Shown in pieces: positions 23,641 through 35,513 of a stretch of 64,000 nucleotides of DNA. Under the pieces are notes generated by a model. The model was not told the origin of the DNA and searched no databases. It saw only the letters and a list, made by a program, of their open reading frames with translations. Source of the DNA: Thinopyrum elongatum. Taxonomy: Eukaryota; Streptophyta; Magnoliopsida; Poales; Poaceae. The stretch is taken from positions 17,051,927-17,115,926 of the forward strand of contig CM022301.1 of NCBI GenBank assembly GCA_011799875.1, written 5' to 3'. The position numbers and the translations under genes were made by a program. Position 1 is the stretch's first letter. Each line of letters opens with the position of its first letter.

Positions 23641-26600
23641 GTCTCATGACCTCTTATGTAGAGTTCGATGAGATGGACTCCACCCCACAGCTGTCAGAGA
23701 CTCAGTCTCAGTCTGTCGATGGCACAGAGATTGTCACGCAAGATTTCATGGTTCATGACCAACTAGAGAAATAGAGACTAAGGATCGACTTAAAACATGC
23801 AGCACACAAAAAGCTTGTTGAGGAGTACAGGCGAAAGAAGCAGCTTGCTGCCTCGAAGTAGGTGTTTTTTTTCATGCATCTCGCGTGTGTTGTTGTAATT
23901 TCTTTGGAAATCAATGCCTCTCATTCTAGCTGCATTTTTAATCACGGCTCAAATATTGTGTCTGTTTTGCTGACTCGACATTTATATATAAGATTCTCCC
24001 AGAAAGCATGTGCTTCAACAATACATTTGTTAAAGGTCATTTCTTATCTTTGTCCACAGGGCTGTTACAATGGCTGAATATGAAGAAGAGTTCAGCACAA
24101 AACTGAGCTTGCAGAAATTCATTACTGTCTATGAGAAGCTAACAGAACCACAAAAGCAGCTTCTCAGAGATATTGGTTTTGGATACCTTCTAGATCTGTG
24201 CTGCCGCGAGCTTCCGAGGTGTTTCGTTCGCTGGCTTGTCCGCTATTTTGATTGCCCGCCCAGGTGTTTCATACTGTCTAGTGGATACAGATTCTTTATC
24301 AACTCATACACCGTGCACCAGATCTTAGGAATTCCACTGGGGGGTAGATTATCCCTAGAAAATGCTCAGAAGTTTTCAGATGTCAGGTTAAGTCTGAGAC
24401 TCGGTGTGCTGGGCATGCTCCAAATATCAGAGAGTTAACTGATCTCATGACCGCGGAGCTGACAGGAGAAGTGTTTCAGTGGGTTTTCGTGATGTTTGCG
24501 ACAGCGGTATTTCTATGCCCAACGACATATGATTGCGTTAGTCCCGACTACTTAGCCGCTCTCGAAAGACCAGCAAGTAACATATCATCGTATGATTGGT
24601 CCAATGCTCTCACAGAGAAGTTGGTGGCATCACTCCAGACCTTCAAGGACAAAGGATTCACAGGCGACGTGTGTGTCTGCCTCTTGATTCCAGTGGTTCG
24701 TTCATTAACTTGTATATTTCTTTATACCCAGAAGTAGCTACAAGAACATGATTCATTTTTACCTCTTCCCCCCTGGCAGATAACGTATCTTGAGTACCTG
24801 GATACGAAGATTATGGACCTGCAATCTGATACTCCTGCAAGGCTTGTTATATGGGATACAGAGGCCATTAAGAATTATGCTAACATAGACAGCCTATCAA
24901 CAAAGGACAGAATTTTTGGGAAACACACGGTGAGTGAACTTTTCATCATTTTCCTTTGGTGAAGTTTTCAACTCAACATAATGATTTAGCTACCATATAT
25001 TAATTTGAATTGATCGTCATTCTTTCCTTCCGCATGGCAGCTGAAAGATATTAGGCGCACGCCTTTCCACCCACCGCCTGGCTTTGAGGGGCCATTTTTT
25101 GAAATGAGTCCCAGACTAGAGGCCTACATAGAAGAATTTGTGCCTCAAGAAAATTTTTTGTTCCGTAAGTGATTTCCAACTTCTGCACTTGATTTATGTT
25201 TGAAATGATGTTCTCTAAGTTTTTACGAAACAGGTACATGTCCTCACTGCGTTAGCTAATGTGTGCTACCATGATGCTTATAGCTCCGCTTCCCTGCGGC
25301 GGGTTAGACATACTTCATAAAGTAGGTTACGAGTCTTCGTCCAGTTGGTTTCCTGTGACTGCTGGAAAATGTAACATGTACTTGTTGCAGCGTATTAGGT
25401 GTGCTTCCTATAGTACGTTAGCTGTGCTTTTGTGTTAAATATAGCAGTGCTTCCCTGCGGCGATAGGTCAACCATGCTTCATACAGTACGTCGGGTGTGC
25501 TTCGTCCAGTACGTTTGTTGTGCTCCTTCAAGGAATGTGTTGACTATGATTCATGGACTTTGTTAACCGTGCTTCCCGCAGCACATCATGTGTGCTTCTG
25601 TACACATTATACATGCCTTTTCTGCAATTCTTGACAAAACGTACAGTAGGTCAGAAGTTATTTTTCATTTCCGGTATTAATAATTTCTGATTTTTTTTTC
25701 AATTCCAGGTCAAGGAAAAAATTGGCAAAGTTGTTAATGAAATGTACACAGAACTTTTCTCCCTGTTTCAACTAGTTCTCGAGGAGAAATTGGAGAAGGT
25801 CCTCTCTCTTGGAAGGGATCTTAGTGCAAAGAAATCAAGACCTGCGACCGGGGCGTTTATTGTAACTTGCAACAGGACAACTCAAATGAAAAAGAAACTT
25901 TTTCATCGCTCCCTTCAACATATTCTACGCTTCCCAGTTCTAACAGAACAAGCAGTCAAAGTTCTTCTAGCAGTGGCTCGACCAGTGTCCTTCATGCCAC
26001 ATCATACTCCCTGGAAAATTTAAAGGGTTGCTGCGATATTCCTGACCCAGACTCACAGAATCCGTACGACAAGGAGCAGTCCCAAATTCATCTATCTTCA
26101 CTCCTAAAATCATCAACTCAGATTAAGTTGCTATTGGAGGTGAACGAGATCGACTACAACAAAGAGGACATTGATGAACAAGCCAAGATTCATCTGGATG
26201 AAGTGCATAACCATCTGCATAACTGCCTTGATGGCTTGCCGGTTCATGAGCCCTTCGTGCCAACATCTGAGATGTTGGAGAGAGGGGCAATTATACTAAC
26301 AGGTGAAAATTCATTTGAGTTTTCTGTACCGACTGAAACCCGCAATTCTGGACAATCTGCAGACCACAATTCTCTGACAAACCCACTAGAGAAGCTCTTG
26401 GAGAAAACACCAAAACCTACTGCAACTCAACCATCAACCTCGCACTCTGCGGTTGACAAACAATTACTGACCGGTCCAATGTCAACCGAGACACTTGAAG
26501 CACCTGTTTATCTGATTGCGCAAACGTCACCAACTACTGCACGGTCCAGCGGTTCTGATAGCGATCACGACAACTTTTCAAGCAACAAAAAGAGCCTCAC

Positions 26601-29407
26601 TGTATCCCAACCTGCACAAAAGTTACACAATGTTACTAAAAAATGTTCTTCTTTGCTGCCAGAAGCTAAGCTCCATGTTGTTTCAACTTTGAGAGATGAG
26701 AAGAACATTGCTGAAAGTGAACGCTCCAGAGCTAGTTCCTCCCTTGCTCCTATAGTAGCCGTCCCCAGTGATTCTGGCAGCGGTTCTGGCACAGTACTGG
26801 ACACGGGAAAAGCACTTCCATCCACTAGTGATGCTCCATTCATTGCTGCCGCATCTATCGATGTGAAAGACAATATCATTGCAGAAGAACATGAACAATG
26901 TACCAAGCAACCACATATTGATCCCACAGACTGCGTCCCTGTTACCACAAGCGCACATCCGCCAAAACCGGAAGCACAAATGGCAGCTCACAAGAGGTCC
27001 TTACAGCAGTCAGAAGATCCAGGAAACGAGAGTACGGCGCCTCCTAAGAAAAGAGTTAGGATACTGGAGCCTCCACATAATTCAATAGAAACTACAACCA
27101 ATCAGCCTCTACATGCTGACAATCACAGATGCCTCGATTGTGGATTCATTGATAATGATAAAATATGGTCTGACCCATCTATCTATGAACAACTTGACAA
27201 GGTCATTGAAGAAAAGAAGAAGCAACCCTTTGCTAGCCATGTACCCTCCCAACAATGCCAACCTGATACTCTCTCGCACTTGGCCAAGAATTCAAGCTCA
27301 TCAGCGAGATCTTCTATTTCTTACTGTCCAGAGCCACCTACGCCTAGCAGAACAGGCTCAATGTCAGGCGGTACTCACCTCTCACAGGCTTTTGATATGT
27401 CATACTCTACAGGTTTAACTCAAACTGTCTTATCCGAAAGTTTGCAAGCAACTGATTTGTCCCAACACTGCCACCAAATAGCTCCTAGTTTCAAAACCCA
27501 CTTCTACCAACGTCCTAGTGCTCACAATAACGGCGGTTCACACAGCAGCCAGCACTCACCTTATGCAATGAACAACCAAAGTCACAAACAGTACCAGCAA
27601 CAAACCCCTGTCTCTAATGTCCACTACTCCCAACACAATGATGTTCAGAATAACAGCGGTCCACGGTGCCAACAACGCCAACCTCAAAACCAGAACCATC
27701 AGCAACCACGCTAAGGCGAGTCTCATGGGCAAAGTTACAGTGCCTTACAACCACAGTTCAACAGAATACAGTATTCCGGCCATCCTTTGCACCATTTAGC
27801 AACAGATATTCCTTCGAGCTCAACCGGTCATCCAACTATCAGTACATCAGCACTGCACATGCGGCAACAACCACAAGGCCCAATGGTCCAAAGAAACAAC
27901 AATTATAACGAGCGCCATCTGCAACTCAGTAATGGTCAAATGAACTCTGGCAGTCATGTCTTCCATCCTCATCAACATCATTCTCAGCTAGAACAGACTG
28001 GATTCACTGACCCAGCAAATGACCATCGTGAACACTGTCAAGTTTTGGAAATAAGAGATTCTACAATCGAGGAGAGAGATGTGTACGAAACTATCGTCGA
28101 CAATACGCCAGGAATTGGTGAAAAATAGTAGGTAATGAGTTGGTTGTTCCTCTTACAGTAAAGTTATGGTTGTGCCTGAAGCTATCATATTCAAGTGTTT
28201 TGGCTCGATTCTTCTACTACTGTAATTGAATACTCATCACCTCAATGCTATATAAGAAAATCATACGATTTAAAATGCATGTTTTTGGCAGCAAGAGGAT
28301 ATTCTACGTCGAACGACATTGGGCCGATCATCGAACTTTAGGTTTGTCAATGAAGATCTACGGATATATCAACACATTCGTGGTCGACGCTTACTCAACA
28401 TTGCTGATGAAAGAACAGTTTAACAGACCGCCAACAAATTTGCACAAGCATATAATGTACATGGACGCTTCTATAAGTTCTTGCTTCTCATAAATAATAA
28501 TAATAAACCACATTTACTACTACTACCACGCTGAGTGACACAGCTTCAATTTTCTGCAGGAAAAATTTACAGTTCTAGGAGCAAGCACTGAACTACTGAA
28601 GGAACACATTGTAGAAAAAACTATTGGGTACAGGCTGCCCAACAAATGTAACATCGTGAGTTAACCCTACTCACTCTATCTGTCCAGTGTTCGTCTTCAT
28701 TTCTACCAGTTTTTACTGTTACACTGATATTATTTCCTGTTCATTGTTTTAGATATTAATACCTGTGAGAAAGAAACCACATTTTATCTACCTCATCATC
28801 GTGAATCTTGCAATGCGTTGCTTCAAAATTTTGTGTCCTTATATCAATTGCGATGGTATAAAGGAACATTCAGACATTGTCATCGAAAACTTCAAGAGAG
28901 CCTACCATTCTGCTTACAACACCCATCCGCACACCATAGCCTCCTTTCGTGTTAAACCTGTGCAGAGTGTATGTAACTCAGACAGAGAGTGAGTTTCTTG
29001 TAACTGTAGCTCTACCTCACCATCATTTTTTTGTTCCACTACATATCGCATATCTACTGTTCACCTTCTAATCAATAACATAATGCTCTCAATTTTCAGG
29101 GATGACAGTGGTATTTACATCTTGCATTTGATGCCGCTCATTAGTTTCAATAATAATTCATTTTTTATCAATAATGTAAGTTCACTCTCATTGACAAGAC
29201 ATCAACATACGTTCATCCGAGCCAGCTGTACATTATGTTTTACAATAAATTTTATTAGTTTGTACTGTTATGTGTTTGCAGATCTATGTGAAACCGATGA
29301 GAGAACAACTAACTTTCAAAATGATGACATCCAACTACAACACAGGCCCTGTATTTGAGGCATTGAGTATCGTCTTCGAGCAATACAATATCCAGCGCGA
29401 AAGATGA
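23641..29407 (+). pseudogene. Ulp1-like (C48 peptidase) gene of MULE type, degenerate
   Basis: Exons by eye: about 23644-23857, 24061-24695, 24780-24929, 25041-25164, 25709-28127, 28292 to about 28470, 28560-28655, 28753-28988, 29100-29175 and 29282-29407. The N-terminal region (LPRCFVRWLVRYFDCPPRC, YDWSNAL, ITYLEYLDTKIMDLQSD) resembles plant Ulp1-type transposon proteins; a long Ser/Gln/His-rich linker follows, then a C48-like fold (INTFVVDAYSTLL, LIPVRKKPHFIYLIIVNL, DDSGIYILHLM). Breaks: TAG at 23772-23774, a frameshift near 24385-24420, another near 25820-25860, a phase mismatch at the 25164/25709 junction, and TAA at 27712-27714. The catalytic His is kept (28780-28782), but the nucleophile Cys is Ser (29107-29109), the expected Asp is Cys and the oxyanion Gln is absent. 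C48 enzymes process SUMO-like modifiers; this copy should be inactive. Confidence 0.75.
25200..25645 (+). repeat. Degenerate GTGCTTC repeat inside an intron of the Ulp1-like gene
   Basis: A loose tandem theme GCTTCcCTGCGGCG...TTAGaCaTaCTTCATAcAGTACGTtrGyTGTGCTTC recurs about five times between two exons. Its core, CCGTGCTTCC, resembles the reverse complement of the GAGGCACGG motif of the arrays, so it may be a very decayed array copy. No coding potential. Confidence 0.5.
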
Positions 29408-29409
29408 AG

Positions 29410-29690
29410 AGTTGCAAGGAGATGACTACTACTTAACTGTGCCTTAATTTAGCTCAAGCCATCCAAACATTGTTTCAGCTATTTCGACTCATGTCATCAC
29501 AACAACAGTGTTTCAACTATTTTTATGTCGGTCCAAGATATCTGTTATGGATCCCATTAAACACAGCTGTGCGTTCAAATGTTCAAGTCTTCAAATCCTG
29601 AACAGCAAACATTATAAATAAAAATCATATTTTTCCAAAAGAAGTTGTAAACATGATATTCAAGACATCACTTCCTTGCACTAGAACACC
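29410..29690. other. 3' flank of the Ulp1-like gene
   Basis: A/T-rich sequence follows the stop at 29407 and may hold the 3' UTR (an AATAAA-like AAATAAAAA near 29614). Nothing else is visible. Confidence 0.3.
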
Positions 29691-31000
29691 ACTCACTTCG
29701 AGTAGACGTAATAAAAGAAACAATTGGAACAGACAGGAACAACGCTGTCTGTTCGTAAGCATCTGACGAAGGTGGTAAACGACTCACCTGCAATAATGCG
29801 GGTCACAAAGGCACGACACTGCCTCTTATCCACATAGAACGTGCCTCTCTGACATAGACAACTAAGCTGAAAAAATAACAACACACACACACGAGTGCGC
29901 CACCAGTTAACACAGGACCGTCCCCTCGATAGCTTAACACCGGTGCCTCTCCAAGCCAACGTGTCAGGGAAGCATGACCGTGACTCAAGGTAACGAAAGA
30001 AGATCCATCCTCTGAGATAGACGACTAAACTGAAAAAATACAAAAACAGAGGAACGACCATGACTTCAATTGTAAAAGGTCCGTGACCTGACAAGTTTCA
30101 CCGACGAGCCTCTCTGAGCGAAGCAGTGAGAGCAAACATTTCGGAAAAAAGGCACGACCGTGCCATGAATAACATCGTAGACGTGCCTCTCCGAGCGAAC
30201 GTGTCAGAGGAAGCATTTGCGAACGACAGATAGAACTTTGACTCAACATAACATAGGGCATGCCTCCACTAACTCGACAGACGTGACTCCACTAGCAGAC
30301 TAACTAGAAATATTACAGAACATACAGCCACGATAGTGACTCATACTAACATAGCGCAGTACCTCTCCGAATTTAGTACCAACAGGAAGGACAACGCCTC
30401 TGCCAAACATACGACAGTGCATCCACTAGCTTCACGGCCGTGCCTTTCCCAATCAAAGTATCACCACAATAATTGGAACACAGAAACACAACCGTCCCTA
30501 ACACAATACTCCCACAGCAACTCTCACACTGGATAACCATCCCTAAAACAGTCATCATATATTGAAACAGACAGCATAGAGAGGAAATCTAAAGAATCTT
30601 AAACAGACTCAAGGTCTGCATAAAAACATTTCAAACACACAACCACAACCGTATATTCGATATAAAAACAACCGTGCCAAACACAGTGCGAACACAAAGT
30701 GAAAGTAACGCCCCTACCTGTCCATGTGACCATATTGAGAGAAGAACTGAAGCAGCTAGCCATCTAAACCATGGACAAAAACATGCACTTCTTATCCGCA
30801 CTGATATAGACGACTCAGCTAAAAAAATAGAAACACAAACCCACGACCGTGCCTACTGATAACACCAGAGCGTGCCTTGCCTAAAACAAAGACAATGCCT
30901 CCCTGACCAAATGACTGTGCACTGTCTAGATTCACGAACATGCACATCTGAGTGATCCTCTTAATACATCTCATCTTATACCAACGCGTAGCATCGAATC
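29691..31000. repeat. Motif array 4 (mixed orientation)
   Basis: The array is dense in CACGACCGTG, CCGTGCCTCT and AAGGCACGAC, with motif copies in both orientations and several palindromic forms (GGCACGACCGTGCC near 30150; CACGGCCGTGCC near 30434). Recurring blocks are GATAGACGACTAA and CTCCGAGCGAACGTGTCAG. The 370-bp unit of arrays 1-3 is not seen, so this is a different subfamily. 31000-31214 is plain A/T-rich sequence. No gene. Confidence 0.7.
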
Positions 31001-31214
31001 ATAGAGGAAAATATTCTTGAAGGCATCCAAACAAGAAAAACATAATAGAATGAAAATAAACTTAAATTTCCAAATTAGTCAACTCCATCCGGTTGAAGTA
31101 AAACCACTGCATTTATAATTCATCAGTCGATGTAATATTCCCCCATACAATAACTAGCAATTAACCAATTCATCAGACGATCTATCTTCGCAGCACTTCC
31201 ACATGGAGTCCTGC

Positions 31215-31983
31215 TCAGAAACATCCTCGCCATCTGAGATCAGGAAGACAGCGACGATGCGGGATGTCCCTCATCGACAGAAACCGGCAGTATAGCTCAT
31301 AGCTCACATACCCTTCCTGCAGGAAAAGCAAATGAAAACATAAATTTACAAAAAAGAAAAAACATACTCTTCTTGCAACAAAGGCAGAAACTAACGAAAA
31401 TGAAATCTTCACTTACAATAGCTCCATATTTCAGGTGATCAAATGTAAGTGGATTCCAATCCCAGTAGTGATGCAGAAGTTCTGGAAAAGAGGACTCCAG
31501 CTTCGAGTAAGATTCGTCAATGATGGCTCCTGCTAAGTCTTCCATGGAGTCCCTTTCTTCGCCGCCCTTGATCATGAACTTCACTTGGATGTCGATGTGG
31601 TACTCTACTGGAATTCTAATGAAATCTTGAAAAAGAGCATCTCTAAGATTCCTAACGTCCACACCAGAGAAAGTTATACCTCTATTCTCAAGGAAATCCT
31701 TCAGGGCAGGGCACTCCGTCCTGGCCTTGCAGAAGTGATAGACTAAAACATGATTCCGCATAGCCAGTTGCATGACGACGACTTTTCTACGCCCATAACA
31801 ATCCTTTCGTGTGTACTCCATGCCAAGACCAACAAACTTGTACTTCTCCTCGCGCAACCATTCCTCGTACAAGGCAATGGTCTCCTCCACCTTGTAAGGC
31901 TCGTTCGTGTACCACACGTCGAGCTTGGTGTTACCATCGGCAACTATCGGATAGTACTCGGTAGTGTTCAAGAAGTCGTCCAT
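31215..31983 (-). CDS. WRN-type 3'-5' exonuclease-like protein, copy 1 (catalytic Asp lost)
   Basis: Two exons: 31417-31983 (start MDDFLNTTEYYPIVADG; an upstream in-frame ATG is at 31998) and 31215-31316, with GTAAGT donor and TTTTCCTGCAG acceptor. The ~220-residue product resembles the DnaQ/WRN-exo fold of DEDDy nucleases. Exo I reads FVGLGMEYT where the functional form is FVGLDLEYT, so the first metal-binding Asp is Gly (GGC). Exo II reads SGVDVRNLRDAL where the other copies have an acidic residue at the equivalent step. Exo III is split by the intron and reads YGAI/EGYVSYELY, with Asp replaced by Glu. The frame is open throughout, so a protein may be made, but nuclease activity is unlikely. 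Motif arrays lie on both sides. Confidence 0.75.
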
Positions 31984-32760
31984 GGCAGCGAGCAGCAAGG
32001 TGCCAATGGAGATTCCTGAGACTCAGTGACGAGGTTGGGAAGTGGTGAGGATGGTGGGAACTACCTGATGTTCTGTGGATAAAATGCGACGTGGTGACCT
32101 CAAAAACACACCCAGTATTTAACCTTGGCGAAGGACGTTTTAGTTACCATGCGCATTAACGTGTGAACTAGGAACAGCGAATAGACGGTTGTGATTCTGC
32201 AGCTCATGGAACCATGCACTTCCTAAAGTCACGGCTGTGCAAAATATTTGATGCCGTGGAGAAATCGAGGAGCCTCTAACTTTTTTTACGGTAACTGACA
32301 GACTGAATAGTCACATCGAACAGCCGCCACATCGGTCATCAATTCCTCCTTTGAACAAAGACCACCGACAGAAGAATCCAATGAGGCAAATGAAGAGCCT
32401 ACCGTAGACCTTAGATCCGAAGGCCAAAACTGATCCGTGCCTCACCTAGCTAGATTCACACCGTCTCTGCCTCGGTAAGCTAATAAAAATGATCCAATCA
32501 AAGCTATAAGAGCAATGGCAGTTTTTTCAACTGTTTCATGTCAGTTAAGACCACAGAAGCACGGGAATGACGAATAATAAGGCACGCAGCAACCATCTCT
32601 AAACTTCGACCGTCTCTAATCTTCGACCATTCGTTTTGAGCATCAATATTCGTGCTGCCTGGCTGTGGTTTTTTTGTTCGCTAGCATCTTATGTTAGTCG
32701 GTGCGATGCTACCATTTTTTTAATTTTAGTGTAGTGACACTGCTAAAAAAAAGATACGGA
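31984..32760. other. 5' region of exonuclease-like copy 1 and spacer
   Basis: 31984-32160 is the probable promoter and leader; the matching region of copy 2 (35514-35680) is clearly homologous (AACTACCTG, TATTTAACCTTGG). A shared GAATAGACGGTTGTG block appears at 32179 and 35710. 32280-32760 shows a few motif copies (GAAGCACGGGAATGACG) and no gene. Confidence 0.4.
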
Positions 32761-34250
32761 CTCAAGCCACTACAGGCACGTGGATGCAGGCACCGGAGGC
32801 ATGAAGTGAGGCCTCTACAGGCACGCACGTGGAGCCTCTCGAGGCACGGATACTAACCCTCTGCATGCACAAGAATGTGGTAGCAGAGGCATCCGTCCGC
32901 ATACCTAGATAGAGAGGCACGGTTGTGAAGTCTCTAGAGCCACTGGCGCATGGCACCACAGGTACCGATCCAAGAGAGTATCACGCAGTATATGTATATG
33001 TATATGTATGAAGCCTCTACAGGCGGGGAAATGAGGCATGGGTATCAACCTTCTAGATGCACAAAAGTGTGGTGGCGGACGCATGGGTCCGATTACTGAA
33101 TTAGAGGGGCACGGAAGTGAAGTCTCAACAGCCACGCGTGTGTGTAACCACAGGCACGTAGAGTCAAGGCGGGTTTCACGTGAGGCACGTGGATGCAGGC
33201 ACGGGACGCACAGACGTGTAGATTCTATAGGCACGGGCGTAGGACTTCTCGAGGCCTCGCTCGGTATCAACACTCTGGGTGCACAAAATTGTGATAGGAG
33301 AGGTCCGATTACTAAGTCAGAGAGCCACAGTTATGAAGTCTACTGAGGCACGGGCGTGTAGCACCATAGGCACGACCAGTCATAGTCAGCGTGTCGCCTG
33401 AGGCACGGGCATCTGGCACCACAGGCACGACCAGTCACGGTCAGCGTGTCACCCGAAACATGTGAATGGAGGCAGCGGAGGCACCGAACTGAAGCCTCTA
33501 CACGCACGGAATTCCGGCTTCTCGAGGCACGGGTACGGCCTTGGAATTGGCGTTCTCCAGCCATGGGAAACAAACCCTGTGGATACACAAAAGTGTGGTG
33601 GCAGAGGTATCGGTGAGAATACTCAGTTGGAGAGGCACGGTTGCAAAGTCTCTAGAGGCACAGCCGTGTGACACCACAGGCACATAGAGTCATGGCGTGT
33701 ATCACGTGATGTACATGGATGCAAGTAGCAAAGCCACGGGAGAAGTCAGAGAGCCACAGTTTTGAAGTCTCCTGAGGCACGGGCGTGTAGAACCACAGGC
33801 ACGACGAGTCACAGGCAGCGCGTCGCCTGAGGCATGGGCGTCTGGCACCACAGGCACGTAGAGTCACAGGCAGCGTGTCGCCTGAGACACGTGAATGCAG
33901 GTAGAGGAGGCACAGAACTGAAGCCTATACAGGCACAGAATTGTGGCTTCTCGACACACAGGTACGGCTTTGGAATTGGCGTTCTCGAGGCACGGGTACA
34001 AACCCTCTGGATGCACAAAAGAGTGGTGGCAGAGGCATCGGTGAGAATACTTAGTTGGAGAGGCACGGTTGCGAAGTCTCAAGAGGAACAGCCGTGTGAC
34101 ACCACAGGCACATAGAGTCATGGCGTGTGTCACGTGAGGTACATGGATAGAGGCAGCAAAGCCACGGGAGTAAAGCCTCCATAGACACGGATGTCGGGCT
34201 TCTCGAGGCACGGTCCTAAAGCACACAAAGACAGGAAACTGAACCATCTA
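32761..34250 (+). repeat. Motif array 5 (long units, plus orientation)
   Basis: Long imperfect units recur, marked by the sequence of blocks GAAGCCTCTACAGGCACG, CTTCTCGAGGCACGG, AACCCTCTGGATGCACAAAA, GTGTGGTGGCAGAGGCATC, TTGGAGAGGCACGGTTGCGA and CACCACAGGCACATAGAGTC. Copies of the TGGCAGAGG block lie near 32880, 33070, 33597 and 34025, a spacing of roughly 190-530 bp. The core GAGGCACGGGCGT is the same as in arrays 1-3. A short TATATG run lies at 32990-33010. The same blocks appear in reverse orientation at 43440-44110. No coding potential. Confidence 0.8.
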
Positions 34251-34726
34251 AAACACAGACGCACAGACATGCTTCGTGTACACAAAGATACATGCCTCTA
34301 GCATTCCAACGCCATGCATCTCAGGATGAACAAATAAAAGGAAACATTCAAAACTAAAATGCCAAATCCATACGTCTGCCTTCATGCACAATGTTGCCTC
34401 GTACGTTAGCAGACGTGCCTCTCTTGTGCGAACGTGTAAAAGACAACAATACAAACACAAACGCACGGCACTGAATATAAGCCAAACACAAAGGGCGCTT
34501 CTCCCAAACAATACATGTGCGCCACTTCGACGGATTCTCTAAATGTACCTGAATTCGCGCAAACGTCAACAATGAACTTGTAACATAAAAAATTATATTC
34601 CCATAACATGAGACAAGCCAAACATGATACTGTGAAAATAAAACCAAAATCCCAAAACGGTACTCCATAGGATTGAACTAAAAGTACTCATTAATTATAC
34701 AAAAATCTACTCAGTTGGAGTTCTGC
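34251..34726. other. Spacer 3' of exonuclease-like copy 2
   Basis: A/T-rich sequence with a few reverse motif copies (ACGTGCCTCTCTTGTGC near 34413). It is homologous to the 3' flank of copy 1 (30960-31214) around AACTAAA and CTGCTCA. No gene. Confidence 0.4.
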
Positions 34727-35513
34727 TCACAAACATCCACGGCGTCTGTGGTCGGGAAGACAACGAGGATGCATCATGTCCTTCATCGACAGAACTCGGC
34801 GGTAGAGCTCATAGCTGACATACCCATCCTAAAACAAAAAGTGGATGAGAATGAAGATATAGGTAAAGGAAAAAAAGTACTATTGTTGCAATAAAACAAA
34901 AATATAAAGACAGAAAATCCACAATAATGAAATTTTCACTTACAATTGCCGCATATTTCAGGTGGTCAAGGGAAAGCGGCTTCTATTCCCAGTAGTCATG
35001 CTGACCTCGTGGAAAAGATGACTTCATACTCAAGTAAGATTTGTCTATGACGGCTCCTGCCAAATCTGCCATGGAGTCCCTTAGATTGCCTCCTTTGATC
35101 ATGAGCTCCTCTTGAAGGTCGATGTGATACTCTCTTGGAATTTTGAGGAAACTATTTGTGAGAACATCTCTATCGTTCCTGACGTCGACACTAGTGAAAG
35201 TTATACCTTTGTTACGAAGGAAATCCTTCAGAGCAAGGCACTCCATCCTGGCCTTGCACAAGTGATAGACAAGAACATGCTTGCGCATCGCCAGTTGCAT
35301 GACAGCGACTTTTCTGCTCCGATCAAAATAATCCTCTCGTGCGTACTCCAGATCAAGACCAACAAACTTGTACCTGTCCTCACGCAGCCATTCCTCATAA
35401 AGAGAAAGAATCTCCTCCACCTTGTAGGGCTCGTTGGTGTACCACACCTCGAGCTTGGTGTTACCGTCGGCACCTATAAAGAGACGCTCAGTAGTGTTCC
35501 TGAAGTCGTCCAT
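34727..35513 (-). pseudogene. WRN-type 3'-5' exonuclease-like gene, copy 2 (Trp to stop before Exo III)
   Basis: Exons 34944-35513 (start MDDFRNTTERLFIGADG) and 34727-34828, with the intron at the same place as in copy 1. Exo I is complete (FVGLDLEYA), Exo II is complete (DVRNDRDVL) and Exo III across the intron reads YAAI/DGYVSYELYRR, so all DEDDy residues are encoded. The codon that is TGG in copies 1 and 3 (WNP/WKP) is TAG here (on the plus strand CTA, near 34991-34993), truncating the protein just before Exo III. Without readthrough the product lacks the last acidic residue and Tyr. Copies 1 and 2 share promoter and 3' flank, so they are segmental duplicates. Confidence 0.8.

Noticed and set aside
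26565..26991. Minus-strand open stretches within the long Ulp1-like exon
   Set aside because: They are antisense shadows of the Ser/Gln-rich linker and show no domain.
32761..34250. CRISPR-like regular array
   Set aside because: Repeats are degenerate, of variable spacing and in a plant nuclear context; there are no uniform spacers or cas genes.
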